NCBI RefSeq assembly: GCF_028389875.1
Contig: NC_084678.1
Span: 13,608,899 to 13,672,898 of the forward strand
From: Rhea pennata
Taxonomy: Eukaryota; Chordata; Aves; Rheiformes; Rheidae
Direction: 5' to 3'
Length of the DNA stretch: 64,000 bases
A program made the translations under genes and the position numbers. The notes beneath the pieces are model-generated. The model did not search any database and was not told the DNA's origin. It saw only the letters and a list, made by a program, of their open reading frames with translations. This document shows, piece after piece, positions 35,901-47,400 of this stretch. Every line of letters begins with the position of its first letter. Position 1 is the stretch's first letter.

Positions 35901-38900
35901 GTTTTTTTAAACTTCTGGTTGAAGCCAGTGACCACGGAGTCCCCCAGCAGTCATCTACGGCAACAGTGAATGTAGCTATTGAAGATGCAAACAACCACCT
36001 CCCTGTATTTATTAACGATCATGTGAGAAGAAGCATCATTACTTTACTAAGACTTCCTAAACACAGTTCAGTCTTTCAAACTGCTGAATGTGTTCAGTGG
36101 GGGAAGTAGGACCCCTCAAACTCTGCAGGGTCAGGCCAAAATAGGATATAATGGCACAGTATTAGAAGAAAAACCTCTTTAAAATGCAGACAGAAATAGA
36201 GTGCTTGACTAATGACAGTGATAAACTTTGTTAGATTTCCATGTACAGCACTACAAGGTTTTTGTCTTGCCATCTGCAAAGCTGCCAGACTAGCCTATTT
36301 TAACGTATTTGAGAAGCTGAGGTACTGATTACAGTCTACCCTTGAAAGACGCCAGCATTGATTCATGAGGGCCTCAATGGCTCTAGACCTGCCTGCCTAC
36401 AAACTCAGTACATCTTAAAGTGGCAGTCAGGTCTGGTGGTAATGTGTCTGCTGTCACATTCTGTGATGGGATTGTTTGTAATACCGGCGATGGTGCTTGT
36501 AGAGCATGCACTGCAAGAATGGGAGCAATCAAACTTGCTAGTAGGAAGAGGGCTCTGAGGAGTTAAGAGCTCTGAATGAGTAGACAGCTACACTTGAAGT
36601 CAGGTAACAGCTCATCAATTTTCAGGTTCAGGCCTAAATAACAGGACAGAAAGCCAAAAACTGGTTTTGTGATTTGTATGTTGACACATTCAAAGTATAG
36701 AGGCTTGTCAAGCTCAGGTATATGTAAAGATTTGAAGATGTGAACAGTAAGGATAGATGCTGTGTTACAGCAGTGGGTACAAAGTAACCTGCAAAAGCAA
36801 ACAGTGGCCTGAATGTTACTGTGGTAGGTTATAGTAGGTTTTCTGCCTGCAGAATGGTGTTGGGAGACTGGAAGGAGTAAGGATAGATAATCTGTCAAAG
36901 TAAGTTTATACAAGAAATCTGTGCTTCATTATCGTTAACTCCAGCCTAGTAAAAATTCCCATCCTCTCACAGCAACGATTTGTCTCCTCTGTCTAGTACA
37001 TACATTCTTCTTTACAGTACATTTAAACTGTGTAACTGTTTAACATGTGTATGGTTAAAGGTGTGTAACAAGATGCCAGGAGGGGACGGTTTACATATCA
37101 GAAGGTAAGAATTCGAATTTTCACAGTATCTCAAACAATGAGCATCCTATATGAATTAAATAAATCAAATTTTGTCACCTTCTCATCTTTTAAGTTATAT
37201 TTCTACTTTAGGTGACTTAATTGGCATTGCTTAGCTTGTCTATGGAATGCTGTTTAGGCTAGACCGCACCCTTAAAAATTTAAACCATTGTGCAACAATG
37301 AACTAAAATCTCACACATACATTCCTGACCCTCTAGAAAACAAGTAGCATCTGCCAACAAGTTCTGGCTTAAGCTTGTATACACAAAACCCTTCTACAAG
37401 ACAGAAAAAAATGAGGATTCTGTATCACTGAAGGGGGCCTGTGGACCACAGGAGACAATCACAGAGCCAAAAGAAAGTAGTTCCACATGGAGCTCCTGGT
37501 GTTGGAGCTCTGACTCAGAAGGTCAAATGCCTGGCTAACAGGCTCCTTTTTCTTGGGAGAAAATAAGGATTATTTCTTTCTTTTCCCCTCCCAGTACCAG
37601 CTACAGATTTCAGCAGGCCAAGAACATCCAGCTGCATTACGGCTCCAAGTGGAAGATAAAGACTCTGCCAACACTCCAGCTTGGAGAGCAAAATACAACA
37701 TAACAAAAGGCAATGAGAAGAAACATTTTGCCATTATGACTGATCCAGAAACAAACGATGGCATTTTGAGTATCGTTAAGGTAATATTACCGAGCAAGCT
37801 AGAGAAGTAATAGATAAGCTACAACATGGAAATCCATAGCATTGTTATTCTGACTGCAAGACTAATAGTTTAGCAGCTTAGCTGAGTTTGACAGCTCACC
37901 TCTATGTCTCAGGTACATAGAGATGACTGCCACAGCAAAGGTCATAATCACTAATGAGGCTTTTATCTGGGATTTTCAGCCTCTCATCTTCGAAGAGAAT
38001 TCTGAAAAGAGACTTGTCATTTCTGTAGAAAATGAAGAACCTTTCTTCTCATGTAAAAATGGCAAAGTGATGATCTCCAGCACAGAATCCATGAATGTAA
38101 CTGTGAACATCAAGGTCTTAAAATCACAACATGCTCCTCAGTTTCACCCTCCTATACTTGTTGTCCAAAAAGAAGATCCGGTGAAGCCTGGAACAGTATT
38201 CAGAAGATATCTTGCTAAATATCCAGATAATACACCAAGGAAGATAAAGTAAGCAGAGATTTCTCTAAGTCCAGAAATAAGAAATACCTTAGGAAACAAA
38301 GAAGTTTTCAAGTTTAATTTGGCACCTCTACCTATACATATACACATATATATTTAGTGATATGAATATACACATTAGAGCTGCGGGTTACTCCTGATAA
38401 TACAGAACAAGCTATCTGGATCTGCAGTAAAGTACAGTTTTAAAGATCTTCCACTCAATCCCTGATTGCTCAACATTTTTGCTGTCTTCCTAGTAAGAGT
38501 TTTACCTAAAACCAGTTTGCATGATTTATATTTTGATTTCTAACAAAAAAACTTTGATGCTATAGAAAGAATTGGTTCTAAGAATAGTAATTTGGTGTGG
38601 AAATTAGATACCTTCTTAGCCTCTAAGAACAGATTTGACAGGTCTATGCAAGGTCTATTAGCATAGTGTGGGGAAATTTTTCTTTTGGCTATGCTGAAAC
38701 ATACCACTTGTTGTAGAGTCAGCAAAAGTAAGCATCACTAATAAGCAAAAAGACTTAAATAGCTTATAAAAATAAAGACGCAGTAAAATTTTTCTCTGCT
38801 TCAAACTCCATTTAAGAAAATAAAGGCACTTTGTAACTTTTGCTCTTCTTTTCAAGATATGAACTAGCTCATGATCCAGCTGGTTGGGTGAAAGTGAATG

Positions 38901-41900
38901 AAAACTCTGGAGTCCTTACTGTGGCAAAAGAATTTGATCAAGAATCACCTTATGTGAACGATAGTCTATATACCATTATTGTTCAGGCTGTTGATGATGG
39001 TGAGTAGCCACTCAAACAATATTCAAGTAGTACTTGGACTGTTTGAAAAGAGATGCATGGCAGAGGTCTAAAATGACAGCAAGGCTAGGGATCTGAACAA
39101 AGAATTGTAATGCAGAACACTCTGATGTTTAAAACTTAACTGTGTCAGGTGACTAGTAAGATAAACCAGGCAGATGATACTCTGCCAATGGGTTGGCCTT
39201 TATCAATAAAGAGTTATCAGTATTTTTGTGTTTCTTTTGCTCCTGTCTAGGTATTCCACCACAGACTGGTACTGGCACCATCCTCCTTTACTTGTCTGAC
39301 ATTAATGATCGCATGCCAGCATTAGTGACTCCTTCTTTAGATCTGTGTGACCAAAAAGAAAGGACACCTCTCATTATAAAAGCTAAGTCTGCTCTGGTTC
39401 AGAATGTGAATGGACCATTTACATTTGAACTGGCTGAGGACTCTGAAGATGTGAAGCATAACTGGAAATTAGGAAGGAACTTTGGTGAGTGCTTCCTTCC
39501 GTGTGCTTAATGAGAAAATTACTGTCATGTATGTGCCCTCTAGATGTTTTACTGTGCTTTATCTCTATGGTCTGTTAGTTGTTAGTCTCTGGGAATCTGA
39601 AAGGACATGGAAGAACAGCTTTCAAAATGTAAAAGGTTGCTGCAATTTGAAAAAAGCTTTATTGTTCTTCATCTCTGTGAAGGTCAGGACCATAAGAAAT
39701 GTGTTCAAATTGCAGGAAAGGGGATAAAACAGATGAGGAACAGCTTCTGCATTTGATTAAATTCCTAATGAATTCTAGAGGTTATCAGTGCAGTTATGCC
39801 AGAAGAAACTGGGACAGATCCCAAAAGACTCAGCAAGATCACAGAACAGGATGCCATTCTGCCCTGTTAACTTTGGTTCATTGAAGATGGAAAAGTATTT
39901 GACATTGGGGTGCAGATGAGTTTCCCTTGAAACTCAATTGTTGATCATCAACACAAGGGACAACAGAATATCTGACTTCTTTCCTTTAGTCTTGAAGTAA
40001 TTTGCTTATCTTCTTTTTAGGGGAGTCGGTTGAGCTATTAATGTTAAGAAGACTCCCACAAGGTAGTTACTTGGTGCCATTCATTATTCAGGATGGGCAA
40101 GGATTTTCTACAAGGCAGAATCAACATGTAAGGCTCTGTGTTTGCCCAGATGGGTATACATGTGCAGATTCACCACGTTCACAAGTGAGACTTGGAGGCA
40201 ATGCCATTGCAGTAATGCTGATAGCTCTCCTATTATTACTGGGTAAGTGACCTCCTAACTCACACACGCCAGTTAGCTACCATCTGGCTGCATACCTCAG
40301 TGCAGTTGCAACCTATGAACACGTGCTATGATCTCCCAGCCTAATACATTAAGGCAAATAGGAAAGACCATTTGCCTTAATGTATTAGTGTCATCAAGGT
40401 GTAACAAGTTCATTCTCGTGGCATTTCCATGCACTTGTCTTGGTCCATGACCCCTTCCCTCTTTAAATTTTGGAAAGACTAGTTTTGTGACAGAAGACAT
40501 CATTGCCTTTCGCATTTGGTAACTGGAGAGCTTTCTTTTCATTGTTGCTAGCCAAGAAAGCTTTTATACTACTGGCTACTATGATACAGTGTGTAATGCA
40601 GTGGAAGATGGTATCCCAGGCTGGCAATGCAGGGTAGCAGACCCTGAAAAGATTAGTGCAATCTATCTCCACTCATGGCAGGGATGTGAAAAGGTGAGGA
40701 CTGTATATTATAGAGAAGTGAAAAAGGCAAAGATAATATGGTTGTATGGAATACTTACATGTGTATGAACAATAAAACAAGTATGCAACCTAGGAAAAAA
40801 AGAAAGTATCTAAGCGGAAAAGTTAGAAATGTAATGTTGACAAGAGGATTTTTCCAGCTTGCGACCTGTGAAAATCATGATTATATTGCAGACAGACAGA
40901 CAGAAGACAACTTGCAAATTATTTGTGAAAAGTAATAAGTAGAACTCTAGTACAAAGTGAATATTCTTGTTCAGACTGGATGAAACTAGAAGACATGTAA
41001 TTAGTTTGGCATTAGCCAAATGCTCACTACCTGGAAGAGTAAGAACTTTTCCTATAGGTTATGCCACTCAGTGATTGCTTGTTATAGAGCTGCTTCCTCT
41101 GCAACATGTGGCTACTGCTGGAGAGATGGCAGACTAAACTACTGATCCTTTATCTGAAACAAAAATTAACAGATTATCCTCCCACCATGCAGTCCTCAGG
41201 CTACTTGCAAGTGATCTAGTATGCGTGCTTGCTCAATGCAGTGTTCCGAGGCAGTAACAGCTTTGCTTTCGAAGCAGACAGCTCACTCTAGGCCAAGCAC
41301 TGCATCTGCACAGTACATTGCCAGAGGTTTCAGTTCATTCTGAACTGGCTTGGGTACCTCACCAGCCCCTTGTATTGAGCCATACATCTATTTACAAACT
41401 CCATTTCACCATTTCTTTTCTTGTTCCAACAGTTTCCAGTATTCTACTTTGTCGGTTTTATGCATCAGGATCCAAAGGCAAAGCCAGTCTTCCACCTCAG
41501 GAAGGTGAACAGACTTTAATCACCTATAACGAAGAGAACAGAAAGCCTTTGTCTCAGGTAAGTACAAAAGCATGAATTCTCCTCACTCTGTCAGTGCTGT
41601 GTGGTTGAATCTGTGCTAGTCATCCTTTTTCTTATGTTGCCTCTGCTTTTGGTATTGAACAGAATAAAGCCTCTTTTGTCACTAAGTATATCTAGGGAGT
41701 AGTGTTCTTCATGGACTGGATGATGCTACTTTGGTGACAGACTCTATTTTCACTCGTACCATTTTTCAGTATCTCCTAGACCTTCACAGGTGCCTCATCC
41801 TATGATGAATCTGACACATGAGGAGGCACACAATCTCTTGTCACATTGCACACACTAGTGTTTTCAGCTAGGAGGTAAATGGAAGTGAAAAAGCAAAGAG

Positions 41901-44120
41901 TCTGCAAAAGTGTGACCCTTCACAGTCTAGTTCAGTTTGTTATTAACACCTTCCCTTTCCCTGCATGCAGGCTAAGCTAGACACTACAGATTATGTCACT
42001 CTACTGCCTGTGTCTACAGAAGTTGGAAAAGTGACTGTCAAGGTAACTGCCAGTGTCCTCACATTTTACTGTAAATGCCCTTTTTTGTACTGCAGTAAGT
42101 AGTAATCCTGAGAATGAGATATAGTATTAAGAATAGTAGAAAGAATAATGCAATGTAGCTCAATTAGAAAATAAATGCCATTTGATGGAGATGCCAACAT
42201 TATTTTAAATACCAGTGGAAACATTTTTTTTAACAGCTTTCTGTTTGAGATCATCATTTTTTCATTAGTATCTGGTCAAAATATTTGGAAGTGTGATTTC
42301 TTCCTAAGTTCTTATAACAATATCTGAATTGGTATGCAGGAGTTTTTATTCAGTTCTTGATGTAAATGAAATTGAACTATCATTCTCCAGATATCAAAAA
42401 CACATTGGTCAATAGCTTTTACTAAACATACGGTAAAAGTGCGAACACAATTTATGAGTATTTTTCTGACTAGAAATAGCACATTTGGAGGGGGAGTTGA
42501 ATGCTTTTAAGTTTGTTCTGCAGATTTTTGTACTGCCAGTAATTCTCTAACTTGTGTAACAGATCTCTATTTTTATTGTAAAGAATGCCTGAAGGAAATT
42601 CTGGATCTGTATCACTGACTGCCATGTGTTCTATTCATATGTATGCAGTGTTCTCCAAGAGATTCTAAGAATCTCTTCCTGTCTTACAGTAGGCAAAGAA
42701 ACTGTAAAGTATATAGACTTTTTCACAGATGTGAGAACTCAATTCCACCATCCTTAACTCCTTAATTGGGAATTAGGATTACTTGTGTAAGTTTACATCT
42801 TAAAGATGCCATGTTTGGTGCAGTTAATGAAAAAGAATCCAACAAATTTAGAGGAAGAAATGTATTTAATTACTGGAGATTATGAAGAATGCCTATAGTT
42901 TGTGGCTCCATACACTGAGTGATTTACAAACTCCAAAGAAGAAACAGTTCATGACTAGGAAAAGCTGCACTGAAACTGGAGAAGATGACACAGAGAAATA
43001 CAGTTGGATGTATTTGCATTGCAAAGAAATGTTAGTAGGGGCCTTTGGGCTGGTCAACTGCTTAGATATTATGTCTGTCTTTCAGGATGGTTTGTACACT
43101 AGATACAACAAGACCTCCCAAACAAGGTATCTTCATCACACCCTACAGACAGTGGACAAAATACTGGATCAGGTAAGAAACAGCAGCTAGTGAATCTGCC
43201 CTGTGTGAAGTTGACTTACAGGAATAGGAAACAAGAACAGGAAACAAGACTTACAAAACTGGAAGGCTGCTATAGCTTGAGCTACTTTCTCAGCACATGT
43301 CTCAGCGTCTCAGAAAGAAGTATTGCAATTGAAAGGAAGGGATATATTTGATGGAGAAGCAGTCAAGGCTCTTCCTTGTTGAAGATGCCTTGCCTCTTAC
43401 ACATCTTGTTGCCTCTCAGTGGTCACCCAGAAGTTAGCATAAGGCTGGGGTCTGTCAAATATGACAAATTTCTTTTTCAAGATTAGGAGACAGGGCTAAA
43501 ATATTTCCAATTGCAGTGCTAGATTTAAAGATTAAAGTTCAGTTGCCTGCTATTTCACACTGTGTCAGTTGGGAAATCTTAGTTCCTCTTACCACTCCCT
43601 GTCAGGCCACTGAAGGTTCACAGCCCTTTCCTTCCTTCATGCTTCCTTGCATCAGATTGTGTTTTCAGAATACAATCATGTTTACTTGATGGTTCTCTGT
43701 TCCAGTACAGGTCAAATACTCCTTTTTGCCTTATTTGCACTCAAGGGGAAGTTCAGGCTCAAATGCTTTGAGAGCTGAGTGAGAGCTGCAATACAACTTT
43801 TCCTTATCAGAGAGATACTGATACTCTTCCCTGTAGCCTCCTGCCTAATTTGCATACCATGAATCCCATTCCTTTCCAAATGGGCAGTACAAGCTTCCAT
43901 GGTGATTTTTATTGTTTCTTCTCCTCTTTAGAAATTGTGCGACCAAAACAGACTGGAAGATGATGGGCACAGCTATGAACCTTGCATATATGCTGAGGAA
44001 GGAGAACCAGAGAGAAGCAGCTCCTTCCACTCTCTCTCTATTGTCAGTGAGGAATTGCCTTGGGATTTTTTGCAAACTCTGGGGCCAAAATTTTCTGCTC
44101 TGGATAAAATCTGCCAGTAG
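29920..44120 (+). CDS. CDH26: CDH26, cadherin-26 (15 coding exons, about 762 aa)
   Basis: Single-pass calcium-dependent adhesion protein of epithelia. Exons: 29920-29952 (proposed), 31688-31810, 33339-33500, 34736-34883, 35570-35736, 35894-36022, 37595-37780, 37980-38248, 38857-38999, 39251-39484, 40021-40242, 41433-41557, 41971-42042, 43086-43172, 43932-44120. Exons 2-15 sum to 2256 nt including the stop, and all phases agree. Visible: a propeptide with furin-like RTKR (26-29) before TWVIT, which puts the strand-swap Trp at mature position 2; four cadherin repeats; an intact DVNDNAP linker after EC1 (132-138); a membrane segment at about 593-613; and a cytoplasmic end [20 protein letters not shown] typical of catenin-binding tails. 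[16 protein letters not shown] and WRAKYNI match human CDH26 from memory. Linker motifs after EC2 and EC3 are degenerate. A 5'-truncated CR1 sits 40 bp after the exon 2 donor. Confidence 0.93.
29953..31687. other. CDH26 intron 1, no further exon confirmed
   Basis: GC-rich to about 30130, then AT-rich, with CA/GT-rich stretches near 30430 and 30600. A stretch after TTTTTTTCAG at 31141 ([12 protein letters not shown]...) was considered as an exon but hits a stop without a donor. Confidence 0.5.
31688..31810 (+). CDS. CDH26: CDH26 exon 2 (propeptide, furin site, start of EC1)
   Basis: 41 codons, [20 protein letters not shown] then [21 protein letters not shown]. Acceptor TCCAATAG, donor GTACCA. 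Human PLRRSKRRWVITTLELEEED (recalled) aligns across the cleavage site. Confidence 0.88.
31850..32865 (+). mobile_element. CR1 LINE, 5'-truncated, in CDH26 intron 2
   Basis: About 1.0 kb of CR1 in the gene's sense orientation. Three overlapping frames carry reverse-transcriptase text: [29 protein letters not shown] (catalytic box) and [20 protein letters not shown], then [20 protein letters not shown]. It ends with AGGTCCCTTCCAACCT and TGATTCTATGAT. Frameshifts near 32090 and 32480 make it inactive. It begins about 40 bp after the CDH26 exon 2 donor. Confidence 0.93.
33339..33500 (+). CDS. CDH26: CDH26 exon 3 (EC1)
   Basis: 54 codons, [20 protein letters not shown] through [10 protein letters not shown]. 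Contains the calcium-binding DRE. Acceptor TCCAAAG, donor GTAAAC. Confidence 0.95.
34736..34883 (+). CDS. CDH26: CDH26 exon 4 (end of EC1, linker, start of EC2)
   Basis: 49 codons plus one base, [10 protein letters not shown] ... [27 protein letters not shown] is a canonical calcium linker. Acceptor TCATTTAG, donor GTACGT. Confidence 0.95.
35570..35736 (+). CDS. CDH26: CDH26 exon 5 (EC2)
   Basis: Completes the split codon as Asp, then 55 codons, [20 protein letters not shown] to [15 protein letters not shown] is present; LNYE replaces the usual LDYE/LDRE. Donor GTGATG is weaker than its neighbours. Confidence 0.93.
35894..36022 (+). CDS. CDH26: CDH26 exon 6 (EC2 end, EC2-EC3 linker)
   Basis: 43 codons, [20 protein letters not shown] through [14 protein letters not shown]. 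The linker reads DANNHLP where DxNDNxP is canonical; human CDH26, as recalled, is also non-canonical here. Acceptor TTTTTCAG, donor GTGAGA. Confidence 0.92.
37595..37780 (+). CDS. CDH26: CDH26 exon 7 (EC3)
   Basis: 62 codons, [20 protein letters not shown] through DGILSIVK. Retains EDKDS and [11 protein letters not shown]. Acceptor CTCCCAG, donor GTAATA. Confidence 0.95.
37980..38248 (+). CDS. CDH26: CDH26 exon 8 (EC3 end, degenerate linker, EC4 start)
   Basis: 89 codons plus two bases, [20 protein letters not shown] through PDNTPRKI. The LDYE position reads LIFE and the EC3-EC4 linker reads [12 protein letters not shown], so the acidic ligands are missing. Acceptor TTTTCAG, donor GTAAGC. 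Confidence 0.93.
38857..38999 (+). CDS. CDH26: CDH26 exon 9 (EC4)
   Basis: Completes Lys406, then 47 codons, [20 protein letters not shown] to IIVQAVDD, plus one base of Gly. FDQES replaces the DRES-type motif. Acceptor TTTTCAAG, donor GTGAGT. Confidence 0.93.
39251..39484 (+). CDS. CDH26: CDH26 exon 10 (EC4 end, membrane-proximal region)
   Basis: [20 protein letters not shown] then RMPAL ... GPFTFEL ... NWKLGRNFG. Acceptor CTGTCTAG, donor GTGAGT. Confidence 0.95.
40021..40242 (+). CDS. CDH26: CDH26 exon 11 (membrane-proximal cysteines, most of the membrane segment)
   Basis: [20 protein letters not shown] ... [11 protein letters not shown] ... [14 protein letters not shown]. Acceptor CTTTTTAG, donor GTAAGT. 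Confidence 0.95.
40341..40388. repeat. 18-bp perfect inverted repeat with 12-nt loop in CDH26 intron 11
   Basis: CTAATACATTAAGGCAAA (40341-40358) and TTTGCCTTAATGTATTAG (40371-40388) are exact reverse complements. It lies about 100 bp after the exon 11 donor. Confidence 0.93.
41433..41557 (+). CDS. CDH26: CDH26 exon 12 (end of membrane segment, cytoplasmic tail)
   Basis: [20 protein letters not shown] then [20 protein letters not shown] and [11 protein letters not shown] matches the juxtamembrane tail of human CDH26 (QTLVMYNAE, recalled). Acceptor TCCAACAG, donor GTAAGT. Confidence 0.93.
41971..42042 (+). CDS. CDH26: CDH26 exon 13 (cytoplasmic tail)
   Basis: 24 codons, [20 protein letters not shown] then VTVK. 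Less conserved. Accepted because the phase, acceptor GCATGCAG and donor GTAACT all fit. Confidence 0.8.
43086..43172 (+). CDS. CDH26: CDH26 exon 14 (cytoplasmic tail)
   Basis: 29 codons, [20 protein letters not shown] then QTVDKILDQ. Acceptor TCTTTCAG, donor GTAAGA. Confidence 0.82.
43932..44120 (+). CDS. CDH26: CDH26 exon 15 (catenin-binding C-terminus and stop)
   Basis: 62 codons and [42 protein letters not shown] and [20 protein letters not shown]. The Ser-rich LSxL block and the terminal WGPxFxxL-like motif are those of catenin-binding cadherin tails. Confidence 0.95.
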   Translation, partial: KLCDQNRLEDDGHSYEPCIYAEEGEPERSSSFHSLSIVSEELPWDFLQTLGPKFSALDKICQ

Positions 44121-45210
44121 CAATTCCCATCATTAAACTAATTTCAGAAGGCCATGGCTACTTACAATGTTACAAAGGCTTCTGGCAGAAACACTGACAA
44201 AATTCTAAGAACCATCCACATTTGAAAGATTTGCAGTGTGTTTGGACCACCAGTACCTGGCCTTTTTTTCTTCCTGGCTATAATGTTTGCATGTCTGCAG
44301 CCAAGAACATGACATGTATATGACATAGTATACAAAGTTAAAAATAGATCTACCAGGCTAAAAATTGAAGTCAAAGTTCCATATGAAAATAAGACAACTT
44401 TGAAAAGGGAGGGCAATTTTTGGCTATGCCAGGGATATAGTCCTCTCTCCAGGAAGTGGATTCTTTAAATTCAAGGTGGTTTTCAAACAGATTATCTTTA
44501 GTACAACCATGCAGATCTGGCTGGATGATCAGATCTTTTCTTTCCATATGATCTTGAAACATCTAAGAGAAAATGCACCTCTACTCTTATCAAGCTTACA
44601 ACTTTCAAAATATTCTGAGAGGTTGCCACCATCCTTGCCTTACAGCAAAAAATAGGCACTCCTTTAGTCCTTGCACACCTATGCTGGCATCTGGTGGCTG
44701 TTAGTATTATTACACTATCATAAATAACACTAAATGCTAAGAAATTGTTGACATAGGAGAAATTCTTTTCATTTTTTTCCCAAATAACTAGCTTCACTGA
44801 ATTAGCTAAAAGTGATTGTGCTAAAGATATTTATGGACTTCCTCAGGCATCACTGACAAAATGCTGGCATGATAAAGAAAGGATGGTATCATATTTCTTT
44901 ATATGGAAACCACAGATGTGTTACTTTTAAATTGTGTGGTTTGTACACATCTGCATATGTGCATTGGTCTATGTGGCATGATGGCAATCAATGTTACAAT
45001 ACATGAATGAGGAAAGAATGACTCCAGAAGATAGTATTCTGCCATTAGATAAGATATATAAGCAACAAGAGATGGAATTAATCATTTATCCTGTATTTGT
45101 GCTAAAGAAAAATGTTCCACCTAAGGCAAACACTGGATCTGGCATCTAAGGCACTGCTCTTCTGTTTCAAAGTTTACTTAAGCAATAAATTATACTTTTT
45201 TCTGATGTTA
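44121..45210 (+). other. CDH26: CDH26 3' UTR, probable
   Basis: Follows the CDH26 stop. AATAAA hexamers at 45184-45189 and 45324-45329 are candidate polyadenylation signals. Short frames on the minus strand here are not supported. Confidence 0.5.
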
Positions 45211-47400
45211 TTAACCAATAATTCAAGGGTAGAAACTTTCAATCATCAAGTGTGATTAAAGAACCTGGCTGAATGGCAAGGATCTAAATTTTTCTGCATG
45301 CCAGCAGCCAGATCTGTTTCCACAATAAATCACTACTTTGATAAATTGTCCTTAACTTATAATTCCAGATAGAAAAGTTTAAATCAGTCCAGCGATTTTG
45401 CAGCACTGTCAATAACCAAGATGACTTTTTTATTGCAAACTATAACCATATAGGTAAGATTAGAATTGTGCTGTGTTTTGCTATTTCCACTGAAAATGAA
45501 GCAAGATTAAAAACAATAATGGAAGTATTGTGTCTACAGTTTACCATGCCTTACAAACCACTAAAATCATAAGATGTGATCAGACCACTGTTGCTAGTGC
45601 TAAAAAAATTCCCTCTTAAATGAAAAAAAGAACTGTTTCAACTAAAAGCCACCTGTATAGCAAATGAGAACATTTGCTGGAGGTTGTTACCGTCACATAC
45701 AATGTGTCCACGCAGGCAGTGACATCCACTCTTTCAAAGTCTTCTACTCAACGATCTAAAAGACCTTCAAATACAGTAAACTAATGCAGTTTCCCAACAT
45801 GATTGTGATGGACGGATGCTGTGTTTACAGTCTAAACAACAGAAACGAAGGTTGAAAGAGGCACCTTTGCTCAGAACAGTAGAAGATCTTTTACGTATGC
45901 AGTCTTGAAACAAACAATGAAGAAAATCAAGAAATAATTAAAATCTTCATTTTATAGAAAGGGACTGATGCACTGAAATTGTTAAATCAGCTCCAATAGT
46001 CAAAAAGAGACTTGGAAAAGTAGAGAATAGATGCAGATCTTTTTCAGAATCCCATCTTAGCACCATAGCCACAGAACTGCCATTCTATTCACAACTCTTG
46101 TCAAACCTGTCATTTACCTGCCAACTACCCAGACAAAAAGTATTCCTTCTTTTTCTCATTAAGCATTTGTGGTCACAAATTGGGTGATGTCACACTTCTT
46201 CACATCACTATCTGCCTCTTAATAGAGATGAGTACTTTCACATAGGAATCACAAAGCATGCTATAAACAGCGAAATAATTCCTCTCAGATTACTAAACTG
46301 CTATTATCCCTGCTGCCAAACTATAGGTAAGAGAACCGTCACACATTAACTAGAGGTCTCGGCACAACAGCAAACCTCAAGAGAGGATCCAGAAAGTCTA
46401 GAGTTGTTGGCCTGTGTCTCAGCTCCACATGACATTTTCTTCTTTCTACCTCTGTGCCTAAGGTTTGAGTTGACGTTTCTTCTCAAATGGGAGTGAAGGA
46501 AACCTAAATTAGCCTATTAATCTCCCACTGGCTTAAAAACTAGAAACATCTGCTTGAGATACTTTTTTAGTGGAGTTTGGCAGCAGGGAAGCCCAAGCTG
46601 ACGAGGTATGGCTTTGTTACAAACTACTACAACTAAAGAGGATTATTTGGAGGCTTTTAAGAGACATAATAAGCAGTGAAAATGCAGCATGAATCAGAGC
46701 GTATCTCTCCTACATTTCCACCAACTTTTAAAGACTGCTGCAGCAAGCTAGTCAATAAATGGTTCTTCGTTGTGTGAGGCTGAGGGATGCATCTGGAGGC
46801 AGATATGCAGGCAGGTGTCCGAGGCAGCTTGTTTACTTGAGTCACACAATACACCGTGACTATAACCTTACTGGGATGATGTCCCAGGCAGTCTTTGCTC
46901 CCACAAAACTGCTTGCTGTTATCCTGTCTCCACTGAAGGCGACAGCGAACCACCAGGCTCTCAGGCCCTGAGTGTGCTTCCAGATGTCCACGTAGGGGTT
47001 GACACGAGCTCCCAGCCTGACATGTGCCCCTTTTGTGTCTGCAAAAAGGGGAAGGAGCAAACCCAGGCGGAGAGACAGGCCATTCAGCCAGGGCAGCTTG
47101 GCATGTTTCCTCTTAAGGCCTCTCTGCTTGTGCCTGGTGGCCCACACAAGGCCAGGAAGGCAGCTCACAAATTATCCTCACAAGTAACCACACAGAGATA
47201 GCTATTCCTCAGGGGACAGCACCAGGGCATACTGAGCTGGCTTCAGAGCTTTGCCTGATGTGTGAAAAAAGGACACTTTTTCCCTGCATGCCCATCTCCA
47301 TGCATGCTGGCTGAGGCCAGCGTTGCTGCACCTTTGGGAAAGGCACTGGATGCAGGTGTCCACCGGTTGGGAGCAGGAAAAAGCTGCGGCCCTGCAGCCG
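45211..47400. other. Intergenic DNA, no gene recognised
   Basis: AT-rich to about 46700, then rising GC content towards the island at 47.4 kb. I see no exon with homology I can name. Confidence 0.5.
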
